Assembly (NCBI GenBank): GCA_019745155.1
Contig: JAIETM010000007.1
Coordinates: 124,001 to 188,000 of the forward strand
Source of the DNA: Chitinophagaceae bacterium
GTDB taxonomy: Bacteria > Bacteroidota > Bacteroidia > Chitinophagales > Chitinophagaceae
DNA: 64,000 bases
Direction of reading: 5' to 3'
A program made the position numbers and the translations under genes. Under the pieces are notes generated by a model that was not told the DNA's origin, did no database searches, and saw nothing but the letters and a program-made list of their open reading frames with translations. Shown here in pieces: positions 43,836 through 53,551 of the stretch. Every line of letters starts with the position of its first letter. Position 1 is the stretch's first letter.

Positions 43836-46800
43836 TATTGAATGGTTCTTTTTTGACCTTGGCTATTAGTAATGGTAATACTTACCACAGTTTTATCTTT
43901 TATCAACATATTCGGTGTTTGTGACAAGAATCCGGAACCCCAATAAATCTCTTGTTTCCTCTTTTTACCGCTACGTAAAGCGATATCAATTGTCTTATCC
44001 TCTTGGGTTAGTGGTATTATGTTATATGCTGATGTAGTAATAAAACTTTTTAACGGTCCATTATTCTGTACAGCTGATATGCAATAGCGATTGCCGATTG
44101 CCAGTGCTGCCAGTGCTTTGCCATTACCTGCAATGTATAATCCACTTTGGGTAATGGGTAAAGGAGAGAATTTCTTTCCATCTCCTAATAGTACAAGACT
44201 ATTCAGCGCATCATTTCTACCCAAAGCCGGTGTCATTGAGAACTCATTTCCATTTAGTATTAAATCGAGCCATCCGTCATTATTAATATCTTGTACTAGT
44301 ATCCCATATATAGGTGCTAACTGAGCAACTGGAGGTAATGCGTGGAATGTGAATGTAAAATTGCCTGTATTTTCTATCCAGCCAGAGCTCAATTCAGTCG
44401 CACTTAGTTTATATGCATCTTTTAGGCCATCTTGACCAAAGATTTCCTGCATGCTTGTTTTAGCATAACTACCATAGTTTGGAAAGCGCTCTTTCATGAT
44501 GGTCATTTCTTTTAGGAAATCATCTCTGCCTGCAACAGGAAACTCCTTTATTTCACCTTTGATTTTGCTTAGTTGATAATGGCTGATGACTGCGTCATAG
44601 CTACTGTTCTGATCAAAATCCTTAGCATAAATAGATGCTGGTTGAGCTTGCGATGCTTTGATATAGCCATTGCCACCGTAGTTGCCTACAACATAGTCGA
44701 TATCACCATCATTATCCAAGTCCGCAGCCGTGATGCTATTCCACCAGCCTGTTAAGGTTTGCAGAGCAGTAGCTTGTTTTTGTAAGCTTCCATTTGCGTA
44801 AGCAAAAATTTCAATGCCACCCCATTCTGTCGTAATGAATAATTCAGCTTTCCCGTCATTATTTGCATCAGACCATATTGCATCAGTAACCATGCCCAGC
44901 TGCTGCAATTGTGGTGCAGTCTGTTGGGTAATATCCGTGAATTTGATTTGCCCTGGCTTACAATCGTTACGTAATAAGATACTGCTTGCTGGGGCAGGAT
45001 ACCTACCCGGAATAAATCTGCCGCCAATAAAGAGGTCCAGATCTCCGTCAGCATCAAAGTCATTTGCTTTAACACAACTCTTAGTAGTTCTATTATCTGG
45101 AACAGCATTTTGTACTTCTGTAAACTGCCCTTTACCATTATTCAAGTAAAAGTGATCAGCATAAGCTTTGTGCTGCGGTGGATTTTCGCCACCGCCTGAA
45201 GCGATGTAGAGATCAAGGTCGCCATCAGCATCAGCATCAAATAAACAGAGACCAGCATCATCTTGATATTTTGGTTCCTTATTATTCGTGAGTAACTCTT
45301 TAATGAATTGCCCGTTTTTCCGTTGCATGAATATTGTGGCATAGTCAGGAGAGCCTGCACCTACGATTAAATCATGTAATCCATCCCCATTAATATCGCC
45401 TGCAGCAAGTGATGGTCCGTATTGCGATAGCTTATGTGGAATGAGTTTTTGAATATTGAAATCAATGAAGTCTTCCTGCATATCCAGGTACTCAAGTCCG
45501 GCAGAGCGACTGATTTCTTTAAAGATTGGATTTGTTATGCTGTTATTGAAAACAAATGAAGTTGCATTTGATTGTTCTTGAATATGTAGCCGCTGATCAA
45601 TTGCTGGATCTAGAAAAGTTTGCTGCTTGTGATCTGGCCAAATAACTACTACTGAATCTATCTTCGTGTTTTTGCCTATTCCGAAATGCGCTATAGATTC
45701 TATACTAGACATATAGCCTCTATAAGGCGTGTACTCATATACTTGCTTGTTGCCGCCATAATAAATACTGATCCATGCCCCAAGAGCTGAATGATTGGGT
45801 TTATTACTGGCTAAACTGATTTGTAAATAGTGTGGCTTTTCTTTTTGCTGTGCGGCTGTATTTTCTAGCAGACTTGCGGCTTCATTAGTATTATTGATAA
45901 TAATATCTATATCACCATCACGATCAAAATCTGCACTAGCCATGCCTGCACCAAAGGAGTCGAAATCTAGACCCCAAGCTTTGGTCATATCTTCAAACTG
46001 TAATTGCCCATTGTTGCGGTAAACATAATTGCTCACTTTTACCACAGGCATTTGCATCAGCATTTGCGGAATAGGTGTTCTTGCCACTGCATTACTGCGA
46101 TACGCCATAAAGTCGAGATCTGACATATCTTTTGGCAAGCCGTTGGAGATAATTAAATCCCTGTATCCATCATTATCTAAATCTGTTAGTAAAGGTGACC
46201 AACTCCAGTCGGTCTGAGCTATTCCGCTGAAATACGCTATCTCAGAAAAAACGGGTCTTAGCGTTGAGTCTTTCTCCGTTCGTACAAATCCCTGATTTAA
46301 TTGAAGGGTATTGCGTGCATATTGATGCATATAACCAAAGCGTGCAAAATTTTGATAGGTCTGATAGCTGATATCATTATACATCATTTTTTGTCGATAT
46401 CTATCGGCAGGCATCATATCCATTTCCACAATATCCATTAAGCCATCGTTATTGATATCAGCAATATCATTGCCCATTGCATTTTTGCTGCTGTGCTTAA
46501 AGTATTTCGCGCACTGATCTGTAAATGTGCCATCATGATTATTGATGTATAGGATATTGTTGGATATGTAATCATTACTTACATAAATATCTTTCCAGCC
46601 ATCTTGGTTAATGTCGGTGATATTCACACCAAGACCATGACCTTCAATCAGGATACCTGCTTTATTGGATACATCTGAATATACGCCATGACCTTTTGTG
46701 CTATCCCAGTTATTCTGTAGTAGCTTATCCGTATTGGGCCAAGATCCGTCTGTACGTATGGGTCGAAATTCGTTTGGATATGTGCCATCTAAGTCGTTAA

Positions 46801-47371
46801 TCAATAAGTACACATCTAGATCTCCATCGTTATCATAATCAAAGAAAGCGGCCATATGGGTATTGGAAGCATCATCTAGCCCATATTCAGCAGCTAAATC
46901 TTTGAATATTGGTTTGCCTGTTTGTTTGTCTAGGCCTTGATTCACATAAAGTAAATTTCTACGAGCATTTGAGTCGGGTAGTACAGCTGCGCATACATAA
47001 ATATCATCCCATCCATCTTGATTAATGTCTATAATGCTTACGCCCTTACACCATTTGCCATTGCCGCTTACACCAGCTGCATCAGTAATGTCTTCAAATT
47101 GGAGATTGCCTTTATTCAGGTATAATTTATTGGGTACCAGATTGCCGGTGAAGTAGATATCAGGTAAACTATCATGGTTGAAGTCGCCAATTCCAACGCC
47201 CCCACCATTATACATGTACTCGTAGTTGAGAATATTCAATTCCGGCGACTCTTTTACGATATTGCTGAAATGAATGCCACTTTGTTCAGCACGAACTTGC
47301 CTGAATAACTGTGACGGTTTCTTACATGAGTATAAGATGCAAATAAGGAGCAAATATGAATAGCGGGTCAT
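43835..47371 (-). CDS. VCBS/ASPIC (CRTAC1-like) lipoprotein, copy 3
   Basis: At 1178 residues this is the longest of the four copies. A lipoprotein signal (LLLICILYSC) is followed by VCBS repeats (DFNHDSLPD, DINQDGWDD, DYDNDGDLD, DLDNDGYRD, DFDRDGDID), an ASPIC/UnbV domain at about 529-590 (RGYMSSIESIAHFGIG, VVVIWPD) and a second VCBS set (DINGDGLHD, DADADGDLD, DFDADGDLD). It is the first gene of a three-gene minus-strand operon with the haloperoxidase-like and SRPBCC-like genes, which lies between two + strand copies. The TAATG overlap couples it to the haloperoxidase-like gene. Confidence 0.9.
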   Translation of the reverse strand: MTRYSYLLLICILYSCKKPSQLFRQVRAEQSGIHFSNIVKESPELNILNYEYMYNGGGVGIGDFNHDSLPDIYFTGNLVPNKLYLNKGNLQFEDITDAAGVSGNGKWCKGVSIIDINQDGWDDIYVCAAVLPDSNARRNLLYVNQGLDKQTGKPIFKDLAAEYGLDDASNTHMAAFFDYDNDGDLDVYLLINDLDGTYPNEFRPIRTDGSWPNTDKLLQNNWDSTKGHGVYSDVSNKAGILIEGHGLGVNITDINQDGWKDIYVSNDYISNNILYINNHDGTFTDQCAKYFKHSSKNAMGNDIADINNDGLMDIVEMDMMPADRYRQKMMYNDISYQTYQNFARFGYMHQYARNTLQLNQGFVRTEKDSTLRPVFSEIAYFSGIAQTDWSWSPLLTDLDNDGYRDLIISNGLPKDMSDLDFMAYRSNAVARTPIPQMLMQMPVVKVSNYVYRNNGQLQFEDMTKAWGLDFDSFGAGMASADFDRDGDIDIIINNTNEAASLLENTAAQQKEKPHYLQISLASNKPNHSALGAWISIYYGGNKQVYEYTPYRGYMSSIESIAHFGIGKNTKIDSVVVIWPDHKQQTFLDPAIDQRLHIQEQSNATSFVFNNSITNPIFKEISRSAGLEYLDMQEDFIDFNIQKLIPHKLSQYGPSLAAGDINGDGLHDLIVGAGSPDYATIFMQRKNGQFIKELLTNNKEPKYQDDAGLCLFDADADGDLDLYIASGGGENPPQHKAYADHFYLNNGKGQFTEVQNAVPDNRTTKSCVKANDFDADGDLDLFIGGRFIPGRYPAPASSILLRNDCKPGQIKFTDITQQTAPQLQQLGMVTDAIWSDANNDGKAELFITTEWGGIEIFAYANGSLQKQATALQTLTGWWNSITAADLDNDGDIDYVVGNYGGNGYIKASQAQPASIYAKDFDQNSSYDAVISHYQLSKIKGEIKEFPVAGRDDFLKEMTIMKERFPNYGSYAKTSMQEIFGQDGLKDAYKLSATELSSGWIENTGNFTFTFHALPPVAQLAPIYGILVQDINNDGWLDLILNGNEFSMTPALGRNDALNSLVLLGDGKKFSPLPITQSGLYIAGNGKALAALAIGNRYCISAVQNNGPLKSFITTSAYNIIPLTQEDKTIDIALRSGKKRKQEIYWGSGFLSQTPNMLIKDKTVVSITITNSQGQKRTIQ

Positions 47372-47470
47372 ATAGGAGCAAAAGGTTTAATGGCCAGAGG
47401 CGCTATCTGCAAAATACAGAATTAGCTTGCTTTTTAAGAGAAATAACCAACTCAAATGCAATAGCAGACT

Positions 47471-47478
47471 TATTTTCG
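47471..47478 (+). promoter_or_regulatory. candidate -7 promoter element of VCBS/ASPIC copy 4
   Basis: TATTTTCG is one base off TAnnTTTG and stands six bases before the ATG at 47484, so the transcript would be nearly leaderless. The divergent copy 3 starts about 100 bases away. Confidence 0.3.
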
Positions 47479-47483
47479 TAGTG

Positions 47484-50400
47484 ATGTTTGTTTTCAGAGA
47501 AAAATATCGGTCATATTCGACTGCAATCGTTTGCTTCCTTTCAACTGCTCTTTTCTTCAGTGCTTGCACTGATACCTCTAAGCAGCAGGATACGGCTTTA
47601 TTTGAGCTATTGGAATCTGAGCGAACCGGAATTCGCTTCAGCAATATGCTTACGCCAAAGCCCGATTTCAACATGTTCACCTATATGTATTTCTACAATG
47701 GTGCAGGTGTAGGGGCGGGCGATTTTAATCAGGACGGTCTGATTGATTTATTCTTTGCGGCCAATCAGCAGCCCAATGCACTTTACCTAAATAAAGGCAA
47801 GCTTCAATTTGAAGATGTTTCTGCTCAAACGGGTATACCTAGAGATAGTGCTTGGTCAACCGGTGTATCAGTCGTTGATATCAATAATGATGGCCTGCTC
47901 GATATCTATGTTTGTCGCGTTGGTAACTATGAAATCTTAAAGAGTCATAACCAGCTATTGGTTTGTACTGGTATTCAAAATGGTATTCCGCAGTTTGAGG
48001 AGAAGTCGGCTGAATATGGATTAGATTTTTCAGGATTCAGCACACAGGCTGCTTTCTTGGATTATGATTTGGATGGCGACTTGGATATGTTTTTGCTGAA
48101 TCATTCGGTTCATCAGAATGGCACATTTGGTCCGCGAAGTCAGTTTCTTGGTAAGTATCATCCGCTCTCTGGTGACAGATTATTCCGAAACGATGGAAAG
48201 AAGTTTACCGATGTTACCAAGCAATGCGGCATTGAAAGCTCTGCGATTAGCTATGGATTAGGTGTGGCTGTTGCGGATATTAATTTGGACGGCTGGCCGG
48301 ATATCTATGTAGGGAATGATTTTCACGAGAATGATTATCTCTATATCAATGATCGAAATGGTCGGTTCCACGATGCTTCAGGTGATATGCTGATGCATGC
48401 CAGTCAGTATTCCATGGGTGTAGATGTAGCGGATATCAATAATGATGCTTATCCTGAGATCATTTCTGCAGACATGCTGCCTCAGGATCCTTATATCCTG
48501 AAACGTTCATTGGGTGAAGATGCATATGATTTGTTTAACATGAAGATTCGTATCGGCTATCAGCATCAGTACACAAGAAATAACTTGCAACTAAACCGAA
48601 AGAATAGACTATTTAGTGAGGTAGGTAGATATAGCAATGTGTTTGCAACCGACTGGAGCTGGTCCACACTCTTCATGGACTTTGATAATGATGGGAAGAA
48701 AGATCTCTTCATTTCAAACGGTATTCCCAAAAGGTTGAATGATATTGACTATGTAAATTTTGTATCCAACGAGGAATTACAGTCGCGCATTAGAACTAGC
48801 TCTGTTACTGGAAAAGATTTTTCACTCATTAATCGCTATCCCGAAATTAAGATTCCGAATAAGTTTTACTTGAATAAAGGCGATGTAGCTTTTGATGATA
48901 TTGCACCGCGTATCAAGAATGACAAACCTACTTTCTCCAACGGGGCTGTCTATGCAGATTTAGACAATGATGGCGATTTGGATATTGTGGTGAATAATAT
49001 CGCTGATCCCGTAATGATATATCAGAATAAGCTCAATGATCAGCAACCAGCAGCTTATTTGTCCCTTACATTAAAAGGAAGCAAGAATAATAGCAATGCT
49101 ATTGGTGCGCAGGTGTTGGTGTATCAGCAAAATGAAACACGTACCTATCTGAATTATGCGGTGAAGGGATTTCAATCAAGCATGCAGGTGCCTATGCTGA
49201 TTGGTATGCAAGCTGCCAAACCAGATTCTATTTTGCTTATTTGGCCTGATCAAACTTATCAGCGCATCAACTGGAATGGTGAAAAGCAGCTCAACATCAG
49301 CTGGCAGAAAGGCCTTGCTAAATTTGATTATACACGCTTGCATGAAAAGTCTACTCTTCTAGCAGAGGATATTACAACAGCTACAAAACTTATCCATGCG
49401 CATAAGGAGAATGATTTTGTAGAATTTGATCGTGAACCGCTGATGCCGCACATGGTTTCTCGTGAAGGTCCGGCGCTAGCGGTGGCAGATATCAATCAGG
49501 ATGGATTAGAAGATGTATTCATCGGCTCATCTAAAACCAGTATTCCGACGGTCTTCTTGCAAAATGGTGCGGGACAGTTTACTCAAATGAAACAACCCGC
49601 ATTGGTTGCTGATTCCGCTTACGAAGAAGTAGCGGCGGTATGGGTCGATGTGAACGGAGACAGTTATCCCGACTTAATCACAGCCTCAGGTGGTAATGAG
49701 TTCTTTGGCAATGATCCGCATCAGCAACCAAGGTGTTATCTGAATGATGGTAAAGGCAGTCTGCGTGTACAGGCTGATGCATTCAACAATATTTATCTCA
49801 CTGCTTCTTGTATTGCAGTGGAAGATATCAACAAAGACGGTTTTCCTGATCTGTTTATTGGTGCAAGAGCTGTGCCCTGGGAATACGGTGCAAGACCAAC
49901 TTCCTATTTATTACTCAACGATGGAAAAGGAAGATTTACCAATGCAACAGCAAGTCTTGCTCCAGCATTGAGTGATGCCGGCTTTGTAACGGGTGCTGTT
50001 TGGACAGATATCAATGGCGACAAGCAAAATGAATTAATTGTGTCTACCGAATGGGGAGGTATTGATGCATATGTTAAAAAGGGCCAATCGTATCAAAAGC
50101 AATCACTCATCAAACAAAAAGGTTGGTGGCAATTTGTTTCTGCTGCAGATATTGATGGAGATGGTGATCAGGACTTGATTGCAGGTAATCTTGGTTGGAA
50201 CACTCGTTTGAAAGCTAGTGAAGCTCAGCCGGTACGGATGTACTATAATGATTTTGATGGTAACGGAAAGAAAGAGCAAATACTCACTTACTATCTTGGC
50301 GGAAAAGAAATACCCTTTGCCAATAAAGCGGAATTCGATAAAAAGCTGCCTTCTCTAAAAAAGCAATTTCTCTTCGCAGAAGATTTTGCTAAAGCCAGCT

Positions 50401-50807
50401 TAGAGCAATTATTGCCTGCAGATAAATTGGGTAATGCGGCTGTATATGAGGCCAACTGGATGGCCAATAGCCTGCTCATCAATGATGGCAAAGGCAACTT
50501 CACGGTTCAGTTGATGCCGTGGGAAGCGCAGTTATCACCATTCAGGGCTGCTTATGCAGGCAAGGGACAAATCATGTTAGCTGGAAATTTCTATGAAAAT
50601 AATGTAGAGATGGGGCGCTATGATGCAGACTTTGGTACCTTACTACAGTGGCGTAATCAACAATGGGTGGCGTCTGTTTTACCGGGCTTGGCTATTAAAG
50701 GACAGATAAGGCAGTTACAGCCCATCACCATTAAGGGTGAGCAGGCCTTAATAGCTGTTCGCAATCATGCACCCGTATTGGTTTTCAGGCTTCGGAATCA
50801 GCAATAG
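47484..50807 (+). CDS. VCBS/ASPIC (CRTAC1-like) lipoprotein, copy 4
   Basis: Started at the ATG at 47484 the protein has 1107 residues and a signal region ending LFFSAC; the frame reaches further back only via TTG/GTG codons. It has the two VCBS sets (DFNQDGLID, DINNDGLLD, DYDLDGDLD, DLDNDGDLD; DINQDGLED, DVNGDSYPD, DIDGDGDQD) and the ASPIC/UnbV domain at about 538-595 (KGFQSSMQVPMLIGM, LLLIWPD). It is the nearest relative of copy 2, with which it flanks the minus-strand operon. It is probably co-transcribed with the GH65 gene 33 bases downstream. Confidence 0.9.
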   Translation: MFVFREKYRSYSTAIVCFLSTALFFSACTDTSKQQDTALFELLESERTGIRFSNMLTPKPDFNMFTYMYFYNGAGVGAGDFNQDGLIDLFFAANQQPNALYLNKGKLQFEDVSAQTGIPRDSAWSTGVSVVDINNDGLLDIYVCRVGNYEILKSHNQLLVCTGIQNGIPQFEEKSAEYGLDFSGFSTQAAFLDYDLDGDLDMFLLNHSVHQNGTFGPRSQFLGKYHPLSGDRLFRNDGKKFTDVTKQCGIESSAISYGLGVAVADINLDGWPDIYVGNDFHENDYLYINDRNGRFHDASGDMLMHASQYSMGVDVADINNDAYPEIISADMLPQDPYILKRSLGEDAYDLFNMKIRIGYQHQYTRNNLQLNRKNRLFSEVGRYSNVFATDWSWSTLFMDFDNDGKKDLFISNGIPKRLNDIDYVNFVSNEELQSRIRTSSVTGKDFSLINRYPEIKIPNKFYLNKGDVAFDDIAPRIKNDKPTFSNGAVYADLDNDGDLDIVVNNIADPVMIYQNKLNDQQPAAYLSLTLKGSKNNSNAIGAQVLVYQQNETRTYLNYAVKGFQSSMQVPMLIGMQAAKPDSILLIWPDQTYQRINWNGEKQLNISWQKGLAKFDYTRLHEKSTLLAEDITTATKLIHAHKENDFVEFDREPLMPHMVSREGPALAVADINQDGLEDVFIGSSKTSIPTVFLQNGAGQFTQMKQPALVADSAYEEVAAVWVDVNGDSYPDLITASGGNEFFGNDPHQQPRCYLNDGKGSLRVQADAFNNIYLTASCIAVEDINKDGFPDLFIGARAVPWEYGARPTSYLLLNDGKGRFTNATASLAPALSDAGFVTGAVWTDINGDKQNELIVSTEWGGIDAYVKKGQSYQKQSLIKQKGWWQFVSAADIDGDGDQDLIAGNLGWNTRLKASEAQPVRMYYNDFDGNGKKEQILTYYLGGKEIPFANKAEFDKKLPSLKKQFLFAEDFAKASLEQLLPADKLGNAAVYEANWMANSLLINDGKGNFTVQLMPWEAQLSPFRAAYAGKGQIMLAGNFYENNVEMGRYDADFGTLLQWRNQQWVASVLPGLAIKGQIRQLQPITIKGEQALIAVRNHAPVLVFRLRNQQ

Positions 50808-50840
50808 ATTTGATAAATTGTACTCACTTAATGCATACGT

Positions 50841-52868
50841 ATGAAACGATTGTTCTGCTCCCTATTGGCAATATTATTGGTAGCAATTGCTGTTGCACAA
50901 GATCCATGGAAGATCAGTGCCAGCAATTTTGATCCAAGAAATTATTATGGTATCACGGTAGCCAATGGTATGATTGGCATTGTATCATCACCTGAACCTT
51001 TCAAGGTGAAAGATGTGGTACTTGCTGGTGCCTATGATCAGTATGGCCGTGGCAGGGTTAGCAATTTCCTGCGCAGCTTCAATCTGCTCAATATGAACCT
51101 AGATATTGATGGCAGGCGCGTGGATGCTTCCACTTCAAAAAATATGGTGCAGGAACTGGATATGCGCAAAGCTGCTTTCACCACTAAGTTTGATGTGGGC
51201 GATAAAGCCAGTGTGCAATACACATACTACTCTTTGCGTCATCTGCCTTATACGGTGTTGATGGATGTAACCATCACGCCTAAGAAAGATATCACTATCG
51301 GTGGTGCCAGTGTGATGGAGGCACCGGATGCATTGCGTGATGTACAGAACTACTACAACGAAATCGATCGTCCGCATGTAACCATCAGTCTGCTGACATC
51401 TTCCGCAAAAAGTCCTACCGGTAAATTACTCATGTGTGCTTCCAATACTTTTCTCTTCGGCGAAGCGCATGGCAAAGAACCACGCGTGATTCATGAAATG
51501 TGGGACAATAATATGCACCTGCTTAAGTTCAGCAAGCAGCTGAAAGCAGGAGAGACCTATCGTTTTTCTATTGCAGGTTCATCTATTACTTCTGCGCATC
51601 ATGATGATCCGCTGAATGAAGCAGAACGTCTCACCATATTCGCCAAGCTGGAAGGAAGAGATCGTTTGCTGCAGTTTCATCATCAGGCCTGGGATAAACT
51701 TTGGGAAAGTGATATTCAAATTGAAGGCGATGCAGAAGCACAGCAGGATGTACACAGTATGCTCTATCATTTGTATTCATTCGTACGTGAAGGCAATGCT
51801 TATTCACCTTCACCAATGGGTTTGAGTGGATTGGGCTATAACGGCCACGTGTTCTGGGATACAGAATTGTGGATGTATCCATCTTTATTGGTGTTGCAGC
51901 CCGGCATGGCCAAGAGCATGATTGAATATCGTTTCAAAAGATTGGAAGCTGCTAAGCGCAATGCTTTCAGCAAAGGGTATAAAGGTGCGATGTATCCATG
52001 GGAGAGTGCAGAAACAGGTGTGGAAGAGACACCTGTATGGGCGCTCAGTGGTCCGTTTGAGCATCATATCACTGCCTGTGTGGGTATTGCTGCCTGGAAT
52101 TACTATTGTGTAACACAGGATAAGCAATGGCTACGCGAAAAGGGCTGGCCTATTTTACAAGCTACGGCCGATTTCTGGGCCAGCAGGGTAGAGCGCAATG
52201 GTCCGGGTAAATATGATATCAATAATGTGGTAGCTGCTGATGAGTGGGCCGAGAACGTAAACAACAATGCATTCACCAATGCTGCGGCCAAAGCCAATTT
52301 GCAGTTTGCAACAGAAGCAGCAAAACTTTTGGGTGTTACTGCTGATCCGGATTGGGCGCATGTTGCGAGCAATATTCCCATCCTAAAATTTGCAGATGGT
52401 GTTACCAGAGAGCATGCTAGCTATAATGGAGAAGGCATCAAGCAGGCAGATGTAAACTTGCTGGCTTATCCTTTGAAAGAAGTCACAGACCCCAAAGCCA
52501 TTAAAAAAGACCTGAATTATTATGAAACCCGTGTACCCAATGAAGGCACACCTGCCATGACGCAGGCTGTATTTGCTTTGTTGTATGCCCGCTTGGGTGA
52601 TGCGGATAAAGCACATCATTGGTTCCGCGATGCGTACATTCCAAACCTAAATCCACCTTTCCGTGTGATTGCAGAAACCAAGGGCGGTACCAATCCGTAT
52701 TTCGCAACAGGGGCAGGTGGTATTATCCAGGCCATGCTGATGGGTTTTGGCGGATTAGAGATCACCCCTCAGGGAATTACCCAGCTGAAATCTGTGCTGC
52801 CGACCAAGTGGAAATCGTTGAAGATCACAGGGGTTGGACCTGAAAAGAAAACTTTTGTGGTGAAATAA
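50841..52868 (+). CDS. secreted GH65-family alpha-glucosidase-type enzyme
   Basis: A 675-residue exported protein (signal KRLFCSLLAILLVAIAVAQ). It has the GH65 layout: beta-sandwich N-terminal domain, then the (alpha/alpha)6 barrel with GHVFWDTELWMYP (about residues 334-346), the general-acid motif DEWAENVNNNAFTN (Glu near 467), AETKGG near 612 and the end segment FATGAGGIIQAMLMGFGGL. GH65 covers phosphorylases of trehalose, maltose and kojibiose and also hydrolases. Periplasmic export and the conserved second Glu favour hydrolysis, like the kojibiose hydrolase reported from Flavobacterium; this is inference. It lies between VCBS copy 4 and a small exported protein. Confidence 0.85.
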   Translation: MKRLFCSLLAILLVAIAVAQDPWKISASNFDPRNYYGITVANGMIGIVSSPEPFKVKDVVLAGAYDQYGRGRVSNFLRSFNLLNMNLDIDGRRVDASTSKNMVQELDMRKAAFTTKFDVGDKASVQYTYYSLRHLPYTVLMDVTITPKKDITIGGASVMEAPDALRDVQNYYNEIDRPHVTISLLTSSAKSPTGKLLMCASNTFLFGEAHGKEPRVIHEMWDNNMHLLKFSKQLKAGETYRFSIAGSSITSAHHDDPLNEAERLTIFAKLEGRDRLLQFHHQAWDKLWESDIQIEGDAEAQQDVHSMLYHLYSFVREGNAYSPSPMGLSGLGYNGHVFWDTELWMYPSLLVLQPGMAKSMIEYRFKRLEAAKRNAFSKGYKGAMYPWESAETGVEETPVWALSGPFEHHITACVGIAAWNYYCVTQDKQWLREKGWPILQATADFWASRVERNGPGKYDINNVVAADEWAENVNNNAFTNAAAKANLQFATEAAKLLGVTADPDWAHVASNIPILKFADGVTREHASYNGEGIKQADVNLLAYPLKEVTDPKAIKKDLNYYETRVPNEGTPAMTQAVFALLYARLGDADKAHHWFRDAYIPNLNPPFRVIAETKGGTNPYFATGAGGIIQAMLMGFGGLEITPQGITQLKSVLPTKWKSLKITGVGPEKKTFVVK

Positions 52869-52888
52869 TTTCATTATTTTCGGATTGC

Positions 52889-53452
52889 TTGAAGAAACTG
52901 CTCGCCATATTACTCATTGCCATGCTGGCGTTTAACTGGTATGGATACGAACTGCTGGTTAACCATTTGCAGCAGCGTTCGGACAGGCAATTAGAAGCGA
53001 GACTGGATGCTGGTGAATATGATCAGCAGCAATTGATTGAATTAAGTGTAGCTCTTGATCTCCCGTATACCACTGATTGGGAAAACTTTGAACGTGTAGA
53101 CGGTGATGTAGTGATTGATGGTACTCACTATAAGTACGTTGAGCGCAAGTATGCGCAGGGACGCATGATTTACAAATGCATCCCCAACAGCGATAAAGCA
53201 AGATTACAAAATGCCAGAGATGCGTTTTTCCAACTGGCCTACGATATGCAGCGCGCTTCTGATAGTAAGCAGCCTGTAAACAATGCGCCGGCTTTTAAGA
53301 AAGCCCTCAGCGATTATGAGCAACAGATCGAGACAGATCCGTTTAGGATGGTCACTATCAGATCTGGCTTGCTGTACGTTCATGCAGCTGAAGCCTGTGC
53401 TGCCGGGCATTTCAACCTCCCCGCGCAACCGCCGGAAATAAACCTGATATAA
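52889..53452 (+). CDS. conserved hypothetical exported protein
   Basis: A 187-residue protein starting at TTG, 20 bases after the GH65 stop; the TTG is the first codon of a hydrophobic signal or anchor (KKLLAILLIAMLAFNWYGYEL). The rest is polar with an E..L........LPY..DWE.FERVDG.V..DG..YKYVERK pattern and a Cys in YKCIPN. I recognise it as a Bacteroidota conserved hypothetical type without known function. It is not obviously related to the sugar genes but opens the block that contains two haloperoxidase-like genes and a TonB receptor. Confidence 0.7.
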   Translation: MKKLLAILLIAMLAFNWYGYELLVNHLQQRSDRQLEARLDAGEYDQQQLIELSVALDLPYTTDWENFERVDGDVVIDGTHYKYVERKYAQGRMIYKCIPNSDKARLQNARDAFFQLAYDMQRASDSKQPVNNAPAFKKALSDYEQQIETDPFRMVTIRSGLLYVHAAEACAAGHFNLPAQPPEINLI

Positions 53453-53551
53453 ATCATTGTACAGCATACGTACGCTTTGTACGTTGCCTTCAGTTCCATT
53501 GTGTAACCGGTGTAGTACCGGTTGTATTTCTTGAGCGTATAATATCCAGTC

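Noticed and set aside
34900-50807. VCBS/ASPIC genes as integrins or phage tail-type genes
   Set aside because: The repeats have FG-GAP-like DxDxDG loops, but the central ASPIC/UnbV domain and lipoprotein signals place them in the CRTAC1-like group, not integrins or tail proteins.
53467-53523. Two small inverted repeats (ACGTAC/GTACGT and AACCGGT/ACCGGTT) before haloperoxidase-like copy 2
   Set aside because: They could be an operator or weak hairpins, but the stems are short, there is no T run and no matching copy before the sister genes, so I do not list them as features.
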